In this document: one piece after another, positions 5,818-13,321 of the stretch
Layout: the number at the start of each line of letters is the position of its first letter
Position numbering within the stretch: the stretch's first letter is position 1
Assembly: GCA_039928615.1 (NCBI GenBank)
Contig: JBDSSS010000160.1
Span: forward strand, 1-17,953
DNA length: 17,953 nt
From: JBDSSS01 sp039928615
GTDB lineage: Bacteria > Actinomycetota > Actinomycetes > Actinomycetales > Dermatophilaceae
Reading direction: 5' to 3'
Translations under genes and position numbers: made by a program
Notes under the pieces: model-generated
What the model was told of the DNA's origin: nothing
The model's database searches: none
The model's input: only the letters and a program-made list of their open reading frames with translations

Positions 5818-7740
5818 TCAGCGGAGGTCGTAGGCCTTGAGGAAGGCGAGGATGAAGGGCGCGGCGTCGGTCGTGCCGCTGTCACCGAGCTCGTTATAGG
5901 CGGCGATGGCGATGTCGCCGCGGCCGGCCACCATCCAGGCGTGCGTGTCGGGCGGGCTCTTCGTGCCGAACTCGGCCGTGCCCGTCTTGGCGAACTCCAC
6001 TCCAGCGGGCGCGAGTACCTTGCCCGACCCCTCCCGGACGACGGCCCGCATCTCGGTGCGGATCACCTCGGCCTCGGTCGGGTCGAGCGGCGTGGCCGGG
6101 GCAGGCAGGGCCGGAGCCGACGTGAGCAGACGTGGCCGGACCGTCTGGCCCTTCATCACCGAGGCGACGACGAGTGCCATCGTCAACGGCGAGGCCTCGA
6201 CGCGGCCCTGCCCGATGAACGACGCGGCGTGCTCGACGACGTTGTCCGTGCGGGGGACCGACCCGAGGAACCCGGTGAAGGGCAGGTCGAGCGACTCACC
6301 CATCCCGAGCGACTGGGCCGCGGAGACGAGGTCGTCCTGCGACACCTTCGCGTACTGGCTGATGAAGGCGGTGTTGCACGAGTAGGCGAGCGCCGTCGCC
6401 AACGGGATGTCGCCGAGCTTGGCGGTGGGGTAGCCGGTGTAGTTGCTGAAGCGACGCCCGTCGACCGTAAGCCGGTCGGTGCACGGCAGCGTCGTCGCTG
6501 CGGTGAAGCCCTTGCGGACCAGGGCGAGCGAGCTGACGATCTTGAAGGTCGACCCGGGCGGGGCCTTGCCGGCGAGCGCGAGCGTCGACCCGTTCGCCCC
6601 CGGTCCGACGGCAGCCGCAAGCACCTCACCGGTCGAGACGCGCACGGCCACCAGGGCGGTCGGCTGGGACTTCTGCCCGGCCAGCGCCGCCTCCGCCGCG
6701 GTCTGCGCCTTCTGGTCGAGCGTGACGACGAGCGGCTCGGCCTCCTGGGAGACCTCGGCGTAGATCTCCCGCTTCTCGACCGACGACCCGTCCGCGCCCT
6801 TCGTCACCGCCTGCACGGCCACGCCCGGGGTGCCGCGCAGCTGCTCGTCGTAGCGGGCCTCGAGCCCGCTCTGCCCGATGGTGTCGCCGGATTCGAGCTT
6901 CCCGCCCGACTTCGCGACCTGCTCGGCGTTCACCTCGCCGACCCGACCGAGCACGGGTGCGGCCCACGTCCGTGTCGGGCCCAGCACCTGCAGCCGCGGC
7001 ACGACGAGTGAGCCGGTGACGGCGTCGATCTTCGCCCGGGAGCCGGTCAGCACAGGGTCGTCCGCGCGCAGCGTGATCGCTTCGACGAACGCCTTGGCAC
7101 CCGCAGTGCTCACCTTCGCGGCATACGCGGAGCCGTCGATGCCGAGCACCTTCGCGAGTGCCGTGGCGGCGGACGTCGCGGCGTCACCGGACACCTTCGT
7201 CTTGTCGATGCCGACGACCCCGACCTCCCGCTCGGTCATCAGCGGCGCCCCGGCCTTGTCGACGATGTCGGCCCGCTTGGGCCACGAGCGGGCCAGGGTC
7301 AGCGACTCGTTCGCGGTGAGCTCGGGGGCGACGATCTTGGGCGACCACGCCACCTGCCACGCGCCGTCGACGAGCGTGAGCCCCACCGTCGTCTGGTAGG
7401 TCCAGTCCGTCGGGTCGGGGCTGACGTCCCACCGCGTGTAGAGCGTCGCCGTCGCGTGGTCGGACCCCTCGTTGGCGGTGAGGTCGGTGAGCGAGACCTC
7501 CGGCCGCAGGCCGCCCATCCCCTTGTATGCCGTCGTGACGAACGCCGTCGCCGCCGCCGGGGTGCTGCCCTTGAGGGCGACCCCGGACAGGTCGGCCTTG
7601 GCGAGCCCGGCAGCAAGGGCGCGGGCGGCCACGTCGGGGTCGGGGGTCGAGGAGAAGAGGGAGCAGCCGGCTCCGACGGCGCCCAGGAGCAGGGCCGCGG
7701 CGGTGAGCGAGGTCGTGGCACGGAGGCCTGCTCGGGTCAT
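5818..7740 (-). CDS. Lipoprotein penicillin-binding protein with MecA_N (NTF2-like) domain
   Basis: The 640-residue protein is a class B-type D,D-transpeptidase that cross-links peptidoglycan outside the membrane. An N-terminal hydrophobic segment ends at Cys26 (VGAGC), a somewhat atypical lipobox. An NTF2-like MecA_N region spans about 35-145 and a PBP dimerisation domain about 150-320. The transpeptidase domain has the three expected motifs: S397-T-F-K400, S454-C-N456 and K585-T-G587. The family includes low-affinity PBPs such as MecA and actinobacterial PbpA-like proteins. Start 7740 is chosen over a GTG nine bases upstream because TAGCGT lies seven bases before it. It stands alone rather than in a dcw or rodA cluster, so it is probably a secondary PBP. 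It converges with the NERD gene. Confidence 0.92.
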   Translation of the reverse strand: MTRAGLRATTSLTAAALLLGAVGAGCSLFSSTPDPDVAARALAAGLAKADLSGVALKGSTPAAATAFVTTAYKGMGGLRPEVSLTDLTANEGSDHATATLYTRWDVSPDPTDWTYQTTVGLTLVDGAWQVAWSPKIVAPELTANESLTLARSWPKRADIVDKAGAPLMTEREVGVVGIDKTKVSGDAATSAATALAKVLGIDGSAYAAKVSTAGAKAFVEAITLRADDPVLTGSRAKIDAVTGSLVVPRLQVLGPTRTWAAPVLGRVGEVNAEQVAKSGGKLESGDTIGQSGLEARYDEQLRGTPGVAVQAVTKGADGSSVEKREIYAEVSQEAEPLVVTLDQKAQTAAEAALAGQKSQPTALVAVRVSTGEVLAAAVGPGANGSTLALAGKAPPGSTFKIVSSLALVRKGFTAATTLPCTDRLTVDGRRFSNYTGYPTAKLGDIPLATALAYSCNTAFISQYAKVSQDDLVSAAQSLGMGESLDLPFTGFLGSVPRTDNVVEHAASFIGQGRVEASPLTMALVVASVMKGQTVRPRLLTSAPALPAPATPLDPTEAEVIRTEMRAVVREGSGKVLAPAGVEFAKTGTAEFGTKSPPDTHAWMVAGRGDIAIAAYNELGDSGTTDAAPFILAFLKAYDLR

Positions 7741-7747
7741 GGCCCCC

Positions 7748-7753
7748 ACGCTA
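7748..7753 (-). promoter_or_regulatory. Leaderless-type -10 element (TAGCGT) of the PBP gene
   Basis: On the minus strand TAGCGT is separated by seven bases (GGGGGCC) from the ATG at 7740. The G-run is too close to the start to act as a normal Shine-Dalgarno. The element is identical to that of the NERD gene. Confidence 0.45.
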
Positions 7754-7808
7754 CGTGGGCAAGCCGGGGCCCGTCGCGGCGGACATTCCGCCCGCCGACA
7801 ACCTCGAG

Positions 7809-8453
7809 TCAGCCCCGGGCCGGCTTCCAGAGCTGGATCGAGGCGACCGGCTCGAAGCCGGCCGCCAGCGAGGCGCGCACCGCCCGGGCGTTACCGGGAG
7901 CGACGGCGGCCGCGACGACCTGGCCCCGCGGCAGCAGGGTGAGGGCGTCGCGCACGACGTCGGTGCCGGAGTGGTGGTGCTCGGGGTCTGTCTCGATGCC
8001 GAGCTCGGGCAGGCCGGCGATGCCCTTGGCCACGGTCACGAGCGTGCGGTCACCGGGAGCGGCATACCCGTAGGTCGCGACGTCGGTCCGCACGAGGGTG
8101 GCGTGCTCGGCGCGGGGGTGGTTGCGCAGGTCGCTGCGCGACACGAGCGCCTCCTCGCCGCCGAGGCCCTCGGCCACGAGGACCATGTCGAGCGCGTCGA
8201 TCCACCCGGTGCCGGCGAGCGCGGAGACGAGGCGCGGGTTGCTCGCGCCGCCGAAGCCGTCGGCGCCGAGCGAGGCGATCTGCTCGTCGGACACGTCGTC
8301 GCCGACGGCGATGTAGGCGTGCCCGGTGAAGGCGATGACCCCCTCGACGCCCTCTCGCCAGGGCGAGACGCGGTCCCACCGGCCGTCGATGGCGGGGAAC
8401 TCGCCGGTGGCGGCGAGTCCGAGGACGTCTGCGAGGTCGATCACGGGACCCAT
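7809..8453 (-). CDS. GNAT-like protein
   Basis: The 214-residue product has an N-terminal region (VIDLADVLGLAATGEFPAID) of no clear family. Its C-terminal third is recognisable as a GNAT acetyltransferase fold: a beta strand GIETDPEHH, the helix VVRDALTLLP, then VAPGNARAVRASLAAGFEPV, the usual last helix and strand. The acetyl-CoA pyrophosphate loop, normally R/Q-x-x-G-x-G/A, reads HHSGTD, so cofactor binding may be altered or lost. Start 8453 (ATG) is uncertain; GTG at 8444 is an alternative with a hexamer TTGGAT seven bases upstream. The gene lies 68 bases upstream of the PBP gene in the same direction and could be co-transcribed with it. Function is unknown. Confidence 0.65.
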   Translation of the reverse strand: MGPVIDLADVLGLAATGEFPAIDGRWDRVSPWREGVEGVIAFTGHAYIAVGDDVSDEQIASLGADGFGGASNPRLVSALAGTGWIDALDMVLVAEGLGGEEALVSRSDLRNHPRAEHATLVRTDVATYGYAAPGDRTLVTVAKGIAGLPELGIETDPEHHHSGTDVVRDALTLLPRGQVVAAAVAPGNARAVRASLAAGFEPVASIQLWKPARG

Positions 8454-8578
8454 CCAACCGGGCGGGCCGTGGCCGTGCACACCGGGGCGTCCGTCATTCG
8501 GTCAGCGAGCCGCCGCGGCGGTCGTGCCGCACCGACTCCGGCGGCCGGCACGAACCTCCCGAGGCCGTCCGGGTGAAG

Positions 8579-8584
8579 TAGGTT
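8579..8584 (+). promoter_or_regulatory. Leaderless-type -10 element (TAGGTT) of the App1-like gene
   Basis: TAGGTT is followed by six bases (TGCCCC) and the ATG at 8591. No Shine-Dalgarno fits in that space, so transcription probably starts at or next to the A of the start codon. Confidence 0.5.
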
Positions 8585-8590
8585 TGCCCC

Positions 8591-9703
8591 ATGTCCCGAC
8601 CGCACGCGGCCGCCATCGTGGAGGACACCGTCCACGACCAGATCGAGCGCGTGCTGCGCGGACGCGGCTGGGGCAACCGGGTGATCACCCACATCGGCTA
8701 CGGGTCGCCCAGCTTCGTGCGGGTCTTCGCCCGGGTCGTCCTCGGCCGCAAGGGCCGGGAGAGCACCGAGGGCCCGGAGAGCAGGCAGGACGCGACGGGT
8801 GCGCTGACCCCGGCGCGCTACGACCGCGGCTGGCGAGCCTTCCTCACCTCGCCCGCCACCGGAGTCCCCGTGACGATCACGGCCGGCGACCGTGAGATCT
8901 ACGGCCGGTCCGACCGGGCCGGGCACGTCGACATCGTCGCTCACGACCACGGCCTCGAGCCGGGCTGGCAGCAGGTCATCGTCCAGGCCCAGGGCACCGC
9001 GCCCGTGCCGGCCGACGTCTTCATCGTCGGCGAGGACGTCCGCTACGGGCTCGTCAGCGACATCGACGACACCGTCATCGCGACGATGCTCCCGCGCCCG
9101 ATGATCGCGGCCTTCAACACCTTCGTCCGCAAGGCCAAGGCCCGCCGCGCCGTCCCCGGCATGGCGCCGATGTACCGGCGGCTCCTCGCCGCGCACCCCG
9201 GTGCGCCGATCGTCTACGTCTCGACGGGGGCGTGGAACACGACCCCGACGCTGACCCGCTTCCTGCTCGAGGGCGGCTACCCCCTCGGCCCGCTCCTGAT
9301 GACCGACTGGGGCCCGACCAACACCGGCTGGTTCCGCAGCGGGCAGGCGCACAAGCGCACCTGCCTCGACCGGCTGGCCCGCGACTTCCCCGAGATCGAG
9401 TGGCTCCTCGTCGGCGACGACGGGCAGCACGACCCCCAGCTCTACGCCGACTTCGCGGAGGCGCGCCCCGACCGCGTCGACGCCGTCTGCATCCGCCAGC
9501 TGAGCCCGACCGAGCAGGTCCTGTCGCACCCGATGGGCCGCCTCGACGCCGCGCCCAACCGCGGCTGGGCCACGCGGTCGGTCCCCACCTTCTCGGCCCC
9601 GGACGGCCACGTCATGCTGCGCCTGCTCGAGCAGGCCGGCCGCGTGGGCGAGCCGGTCGCCGAGGAGGAGCAGCCCTCGCGGCCCGCGCGCCCCACCTCC
9701 TGA
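8591..9703 (+). CDS. App1-family (DUF2183) phosphatidate phosphatase-like protein
   Basis: The 370-residue protein is a HAD-like phosphatase of the App1/DUF2183 family, whose yeast member dephosphorylates phosphatidic acid. The nucleophile motif D157-I-D159-D160-T161 follows VRYGLVS. Motif II is S211 in VYVSTGAWN, motif III Lys255 in GQAHKRTCLDRL, and motif IV GDDGQHD (275-281). All catalytic positions are therefore present. Residues 1-145 form the family's N-terminal beta domain (SPATGVPVTITAGDREIYG). There is no signal peptide or membrane segment, so it is cytosolic or peripheral. Whether the bacterial substrate is phosphatidate is not known. The start is supported by TAGGTT six bases upstream. 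It is divergent from the GNAT-like gene. Confidence 0.88.
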   Translation: MSRPHAAAIVEDTVHDQIERVLRGRGWGNRVITHIGYGSPSFVRVFARVVLGRKGRESTEGPESRQDATGALTPARYDRGWRAFLTSPATGVPVTITAGDREIYGRSDRAGHVDIVAHDHGLEPGWQQVIVQAQGTAPVPADVFIVGEDVRYGLVSDIDDTVIATMLPRPMIAAFNTFVRKAKARRAVPGMAPMYRRLLAAHPGAPIVYVSTGAWNTTPTLTRFLLEGGYPLGPLLMTDWGPTNTGWFRSGQAHKRTCLDRLARDFPEIEWLLVGDDGQHDPQLYADFAEARPDRVDAVCIRQLSPTEQVLSHPMGRLDAAPNRGWATRSVPTFSAPDGHVMLRLLEQAGRVGEPVAEEEQPSRPARPTS

Positions 9704-9717
9704 CCCACGCCGCCGCC

Positions 9718-9744
9718 CCGACCGGGCCCATCCGACCGGGCCCA
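9718..9744. repeat. 13-bp direct repeat (CCGACCGGGCCCA, two copies)
   Basis: CCGACCGGGCCCA occurs at 9718-9730 and 9732-9744 with one base between. Each copy contains the palindrome GGGCCC. It lies between the App1-like and Fpg/Nei genes. It may be a slippage duplication or a two-site operator. Confidence 0.4.
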
Positions 9745-9789
9745 CCCAACCGGATCGCCCGGGAGGGCCCGCGGAGCCCGGAGTCTTGG

Positions 9790-9795
9790 CAGACT
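9790..9795 (+). promoter_or_regulatory. Leaderless-type -10 element (CAGACT) of the Fpg/Nei gene
   Basis: CAGACT is followed by six bases (GTCGCC) and the ATG at 9802, with no Shine-Dalgarno. It matches the CAGTCT element of the DUF3267 remnant in sequence type and spacing. Confidence 0.4.
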
Positions 9796-9801
9796 GTCGC
9801 C

Positions 9802-10662
9802 ATGCCTGAGCTGCCGGAGGTGCAGGCGCTCGTCGACTTCCTCGCCGAGCGCACGGACGGTCTCGCCATCGAGCGGCTCGAGCTCGCGTCGTTCAGCGTG
9901 CTCAAGACCTTCGACCCACCGCCTGCCGCTCTCGAGGGATCGCCGGTCGACGGGGTGCACCGTCACGGCAAGTTCCTCGACATCGACGCCGACGGGACGC
10001 ATCTCGTCTTCCACCTCGCCCGCGCCGGCTGGCTGCGCTGGTCCGACCAGCTGCCCGCGACCGTCGTGCGGCCGGGGAAGTCCCCGATCGCGTTGCGGCT
10101 CAGGCTCTCCGACGGGTCGGGCTTCGACCTCACGGAGGCGGGCACGAAGAAGTCGCTCGCCGCCTACATCGTGCGCGACCCCGCCGACGTCCCCGGGGTG
10201 GCGCGCCTCGGACCCGACCCGCTCGCCGACGCCTTCACCCGTGAGGCGTTCGGCGCGATCCTCGACGGCCGCCGCACCCAGATCAAGGGTCTGCTCCGCG
10301 ACCAGGAGGTCATCGCCGGGGTCGGCAACGCCTACTCCGACGAGATCCTCCATGTCGCCAAGCTGTCGCCCTTCGCGATCGCCGGCTCGCTCACCCCCGA
10401 GGTCGTCGATCACCTGTATGCCGCTCTGCGCGACACGCTCCTCGGTGCGGTCACGACGGCGTCGGGCAAACCTGCCAAGGAGCTGAAGGACGCCAAGCGG
10501 GCGGGGATGCGCGTGCACGCCCGGACCGGTCAGGAGTGCCCGGTGTGCGGCGACGTGGTGCGGGAGGTGTCATTCGCCGACACCTCCCTGCAGTACTGCG
10601 CGACCTGTCAGACCGGGGGCAAACCGCTCGCGGACCGCCGCATGTCGCGCCTGCTCAAGTAG
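9802..10662 (+). CDS. Fpg/Nei-family DNA glycosylase/AP lyase
   Basis: The 286-residue protein begins MPELPEV, giving the catalytic N-terminal proline (Pro2 after Met removal) and Glu3 of bifunctional Fpg/Nei glycosylases, which excise damaged bases and nick abasic sites. Lys57 (HRHGKF) is at the exact family position. The helix-two-turn-helix contains GVGNAYSDE with Asn176. The zinc finger has Cys246-x2-Cys249 and Cys266-x2-Cys269. The arginine normally five residues before the third cysteine, which contacts the lesion-flanking phosphate, is Thr261 here. That places it in a divergent actinobacterial subgroup, and the lesion spectrum cannot be assigned to Fpg or Nei. Its stop overlaps the start of the next gene (TAGTG), implying coupled translation. 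Confidence 0.88.
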   Translation: MPELPEVQALVDFLAERTDGLAIERLELASFSVLKTFDPPPAALEGSPVDGVHRHGKFLDIDADGTHLVFHLARAGWLRWSDQLPATVVRPGKSPIALRLRLSDGSGFDLTEAGTKKSLAAYIVRDPADVPGVARLGPDPLADAFTREAFGAILDGRRTQIKGLLRDQEVIAGVGNAYSDEILHVAKLSPFAIAGSLTPEVVDHLYAALRDTLLGAVTTASGKPAKELKDAKRAGMRVHARTGQECPVCGDVVREVSFADTSLQYCATCQTGGKPLADRRMSRLLK

Positions 10663-11330
10663 TGACCGGCGACACGGAGCCCGATCGGCTGCCACTCCGG
10701 CGCTCGCCGGAGGAGGAGGCGGAGGAGGCTGCGTTCCTGTCCCTCTACGGTGCGTGGTCGGCGATGGCCCCGGGCGAGTTCGCCTCCGAGATGGAGGGTT
10801 TTGATCGGCCGTGGTGGGTCGTCGGCGGCTGGGCGATCGAGGCCGCGACCGGCTTCCGCCGGGAGCACGAGGACACGGACGTGTCGCTGCTGGCGCGTGA
10901 CGTCCCTGCCTTCGTCGAGTTCATGGCCGGTCGGTGGCACGTCTGGAACAACGACGGCGGCGTGCTCCACCCGCTCGGCGGGAGGTGGGGCACCGTCGAC
11001 GAGCCGGCCAGCCAGCTCTGGCTGCGTGCGAGCGCGACCGCCCCGTGGATCGTCGACATCCCCCTGACCCCCGACGACGACGGGCGGTGGACGCACAAGT
11101 TCCTCCCCGGCCGGGCCGCCGCCGTCGAGGACGTCACGTGGACCGCCGACGACGGCATCCGCTACCTCCGGCCCGAGATCGTGCTGTCCTACAAGGCCCG
11201 GCTGCGACGCCCGAAGGACGAGCCGGACTTCGAGGCGACCCTGCCGGTCCTCGGTGCGCCGCAGCGCGCGTGGCTGCGCGACGCCCTGACCACCCTGGTG
11301 CCGGGCCACCCGTGGATCGCCCGCCTGTAG
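10662..11330 (+). CDS. Nucleotidyltransferase-like protein (ANT/LinB type)
   Basis: The 222-residue product starts at a GTG overlapping the TAG of the Fpg/Nei gene by one base, so it is probably translated by re-initiation. Residues 51-80 (WWVVGGWAIEAATGFRREHE, then DTDVSLL) carry the GG-W-A-x(n)-H-x-D-x-D pattern of minimal nucleotidyltransferases such as aminoglycoside adenylyltransferases. G55-G56 bind the triphosphate and Asp71/Asp73 would hold the metal ions. A third carboxylate may lie in WIVDIPL. The rest, with TWTADDGIRYLRPEIVLSYK, is the usual C-terminal helical part where substrate is held. Substrate is unknown; a resistance role should not be assumed. The genomic pairing with a DNA glycosylase is unexplained. 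Confidence 0.75.
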   Translation: MTGDTEPDRLPLRRSPEEEAEEAAFLSLYGAWSAMAPGEFASEMEGFDRPWWVVGGWAIEAATGFRREHEDTDVSLLARDVPAFVEFMAGRWHVWNNDGGVLHPLGGRWGTVDEPASQLWLRASATAPWIVDIPLTPDDDGRWTHKFLPGRAAAVEDVTWTADDGIRYLRPEIVLSYKARLRRPKDEPDFEATLPVLGAPQRAWLRDALTTLVPGHPWIARL

Positions 11331-11441
11331 CGGCACCCCCGTTTCCGAGGTTGTTCGCCCGGCACCTGCGCCCAACCGCCGTCGGGCAACGCGCTGCCGT
11401 GGGGATGCAACGTTCCGGTTGTCGTGTTTGTCTGTAACCAC

Positions 11442-12332
11442 ATGAGGCCATTCCACCGAGCAGCCCCCGTCCCGACGCCCACCCACCCCCGACCCGGGTG
11501 GCGCGGGCTCATGCTGGCCTGCCTCACCCTGACCACGGTGACGGCACTCGCGGCGTGCGGCTCGACGTCCGACGGTGTCCCCGCGGGGGCCACGACCCCG
11601 GTGGGGGCGACAGCGCCGGGGGTGGACACCACGGCCGGGACCTCGACCGACCCGAGCTCGACGACGACCACGACGGCGCCGGCGGGGACCCCCACCCCGA
11701 CCTCGGGCCAGCAGGGCACGGTCCGGCCCATGCCGCCGGGTCCGGGCACGAAGCCGACCATCGGGCAGGGGCCGGGCGGGCCGGTGCGTGCCACGGCCAC
11801 CCGTGGCGACGTCATCCTCACGGTGCTCGCCCAGCGCGCCGTCGGCCGGCTCACCGTCGACTACACGCTGACCAACACCGCGGCCGCGGACCTCGTGGCG
11901 GTCGACCTGATCCCCACCGACCTCGGTGGCGCGAGCCTGCCCGCGAACCTCGACCCCACCCACGCCTGGGTCCTCGCCGGCGACGGCGGGGTGACGCGGA
12001 TCAGCAAGCAGGGCTTCGCCATCGCTCCCGGTGTGCGCTTCGCCGCCGCGCCCGTCATCGGGGCCCGACCGCTGCCTGCTGGTGGCTCGCTCACGGGCTC
12101 GGCCGAGGTGTCGCTCCCGCCCGCCACCGACGTGCCGGGCCCGAGCTTTGCCGTGCCGCAGACGAAGATCGCCCTGTCGACCGACCGGATGCAGGTGTGC
12201 ATCCAGGTGCGGGCCCGCACCGACCAGGACCGTCCCTCGCCGACCGACGCGGGCGTGCTCGTCACCCCGGTCGCTGCACCCGGCACGGACGAGCTCGTCT
12301 GCACGGACGCGATGGTCCTGCCAGCCTCGTGA
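11442..12332 (+). CDS. Thr/Pro-rich secreted lipoprotein, unknown function
   Basis: The 296-residue precursor has a Pro/Arg-rich N-terminus, a hydrophobic segment and a clear lipobox L36-A-A-C39. Cys39 would be lipidated, anchoring the protein to the outer face of the membrane. Residues about 40-105 are a low-complexity Thr/Pro/Gly linker. The remainder (VRATATRGDVILTVLAQRAV ... TLTNTAAADLVAVDLIP) looks like an all-beta, immunoglobulin-like domain, with Cys residues in MQVCIQV and ELVCTD that could pair. I recognise no named family. The ATG at 11442 is chosen because it places a normal signal peptide at the start. An upstream GTG at 11424 would add six residues. It converges with the CD225 gene 24 bases beyond. 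Confidence 0.8.
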   Translation: MRPFHRAAPVPTPTHPRPGWRGLMLACLTLTTVTALAACGSTSDGVPAGATTPVGATAPGVDTTAGTSTDPSSTTTTTAPAGTPTPTSGQQGTVRPMPPGPGTKPTIGQGPGGPVRATATRGDVILTVLAQRAVGRLTVDYTLTNTAAADLVAVDLIPTDLGGASLPANLDPTHAWVLAGDGGVTRISKQGFAIAPGVRFAAAPVIGARPLPAGGSLTGSAEVSLPPATDVPGPSFAVPQTKIALSTDRMQVCIQVRARTDQDRPSPTDAGVLVTPVAAPGTDELVCTDAMVLPAS

Positions 12333-12356
12333 GCCACAACGGGGGCGGGGCCGCGG

Positions 12357-12839
12357 TCAGGTGATGGCTGCTCCGACCATGAAGAGTGTCGTCACGGAGA
12401 GCAGGAACGCCGGGATGGTCAGGACCGCGGCGATGACCCAGCGGCGCGCCGACCTCGACGCGGCGATCGACTCGGCCCACTGGCCCTGGGCCCACAGCGG
12501 CCGGACCGTGCTCGCCCTGATGACGGCGACGATCCCGAACGGGAAGAACCCGAAGAAGGTGAACAGGACCGCCCAGACGAGGTGGTTCGGCGGTGGCGGC
12601 AGGACGGCATACGACGGGGGCGGAGGAGCCATCGGGGACGGGCGGGTGGGTGGCGGCCACGCCTGCCGGTCGGCCCACGCGGTGGGCGGGAGCTGCGCGC
12701 GCGTCGGCACCGGCGGTGGGACCTCGTCGGACCACGCCGACTGGCGGTCGCGGGTCGGGTCCGGCCGGGGCGTCCAGAACTCGGCAGGCGCCCGCTGAGG
12801 GTCCCGCTCGGGACCGGCCGTGCTCCAGTCGTTGCTCAT
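12357..12839 (-). CDS. CD225/dispanin-like membrane protein with Pro-rich N-terminus
   Basis: The 160-residue protein has a disordered Pro/Arg-rich N-terminal half (1-84, including PPPPSYAVLPPPPN) and two membrane helices. The first is about 86-106 (LVWAVLFTFFGFFPFGIVAV) and the second about 133-157 (WVIAAVLTIPAFLLSVTTLF). Between them, STVRPLWAQGQWAESIAASR is the conserved amphipathic loop of the CD225/dispanin family, in which a K/R-x-x-x-W-x-x-G-x-x-x-A-x-x-x-S pattern is recognisable. Bacterial members have no settled function. The ATG at 12839 is preceded by GAAGAAG. It converges with the lipoprotein gene, and the rhodanese gene lies upstream in the same orientation. Confidence 0.82.
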   Translation of the reverse strand: MSNDWSTAGPERDPQRAPAEFWTPRPDPTRDRQSAWSDEVPPPVPTRAQLPPTAWADRQAWPPPTRPSPMAPPPPSYAVLPPPPNHLVWAVLFTFFGFFPFGIVAVIRASTVRPLWAQGQWAESIAASRSARRWVIAAVLTIPAFLLSVTTLFMVGAAIT

Positions 12840-12941
12840 CGTCGCTTCTTCGGTCGCTCGGGTCGCGTTCGGGGGTTGGAGTCCAGTGTGCGCCAGATGG
12901 TTCCCCGGCGGGGGAGTCGGGCCACGGCGCGTCAGGTCGGC

Positions 12942-13262
12942 TCAGATGATGTGGGGGTCGGCATCACCGGCGAGACGCTTGCCCGCTGCGGCCCACGCCT
13001 TCATCCCGCCGTCGAGGTTGGCGACGTCGAAGCCCTGCTGCACGAGCCAGGCGACGGCCCGGCCCGACCGTGCACCCGAGCGGCACACGACGGAAACGGT
13101 GTCGCCGTCGGGCAGCTCGTCGAGCCGGCTGGTCAGCTCGCCGAGGGGGATGTGGACGGCGTTGGGGGCGTGCCCGGCCGCCCACTCGTCGGCCTCGCGC
13201 ACGTCGATGACGACGGCGTCGTCGGCCACGTCGGACACGGTCGTCGTGGGGATCTCACTCAT
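12942..13262 (-). CDS. Single-domain rhodanese
   Basis: The 106-residue cytosolic protein is one complete rhodanese domain. DVREADEWAAGHAPNAVHIP is the CH2A-like start and Cys60 in VVCRSGARSGRA is the catalytic cysteine that carries persulfide sulfur in a C-x-S-G-x-R-S loop. By family it transfers sulfane sulfur, often from thiosulfate, to a thiol acceptor. The physiological partner is not shown by the neighbours. GAGGAT lies just before the ATG and could act either as a weak Shine-Dalgarno (GAGGA) or as a -10 element six bases away. Its start is divergent from pdxY with 59 bases between. Confidence 0.9.
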   Translation of the reverse strand: MSEIPTTTVSDVADDAVVIDVREADEWAAGHAPNAVHIPLGELTSRLDELPDGDTVSVVCRSGARSGRAVAWLVQQGFDVANLDGGMKAWAAAGKRLAGDADPHII

Positions 13263-13308
13263 CGGGCCATCCTCGCACGCGGCCGTGCGGGTGCCGGCGC
13301 GGGCGCAC

Positions 13309-13314
13309 TAGCCT
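13309..13314 (+). promoter_or_regulatory. Leaderless-type -10 element (TAGCCT) of pdxY
   Basis: TAGCCT is followed by seven bases (GAGCCGG) and the GTG at 13322. The identical hexamer precedes the AAA+ ATPase gene at six bases. Confidence 0.5.
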
Positions 13315-13321
13315 GAGCCGG

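Noticed and set aside
5614..7011. 465-residue plus-strand frame overlapping the NERD and PBP genes
   Set aside because: It is opposite the transpeptidase motifs of the PBP and out of frame with NERD. Composition indicates a shadow.
8441..9745. 434-residue minus-strand open frame opposite the App1-like gene
   Set aside because: The plus strand carries all App1 catalytic motifs; this frame is its compositional shadow.
10662..11330. Aminoglycoside resistance gene
   Set aside because: Only the generic nucleotidyltransferase core is visible. The family includes many proteins with no resistance role, and the coupling to a DNA glycosylase argues for a different function.
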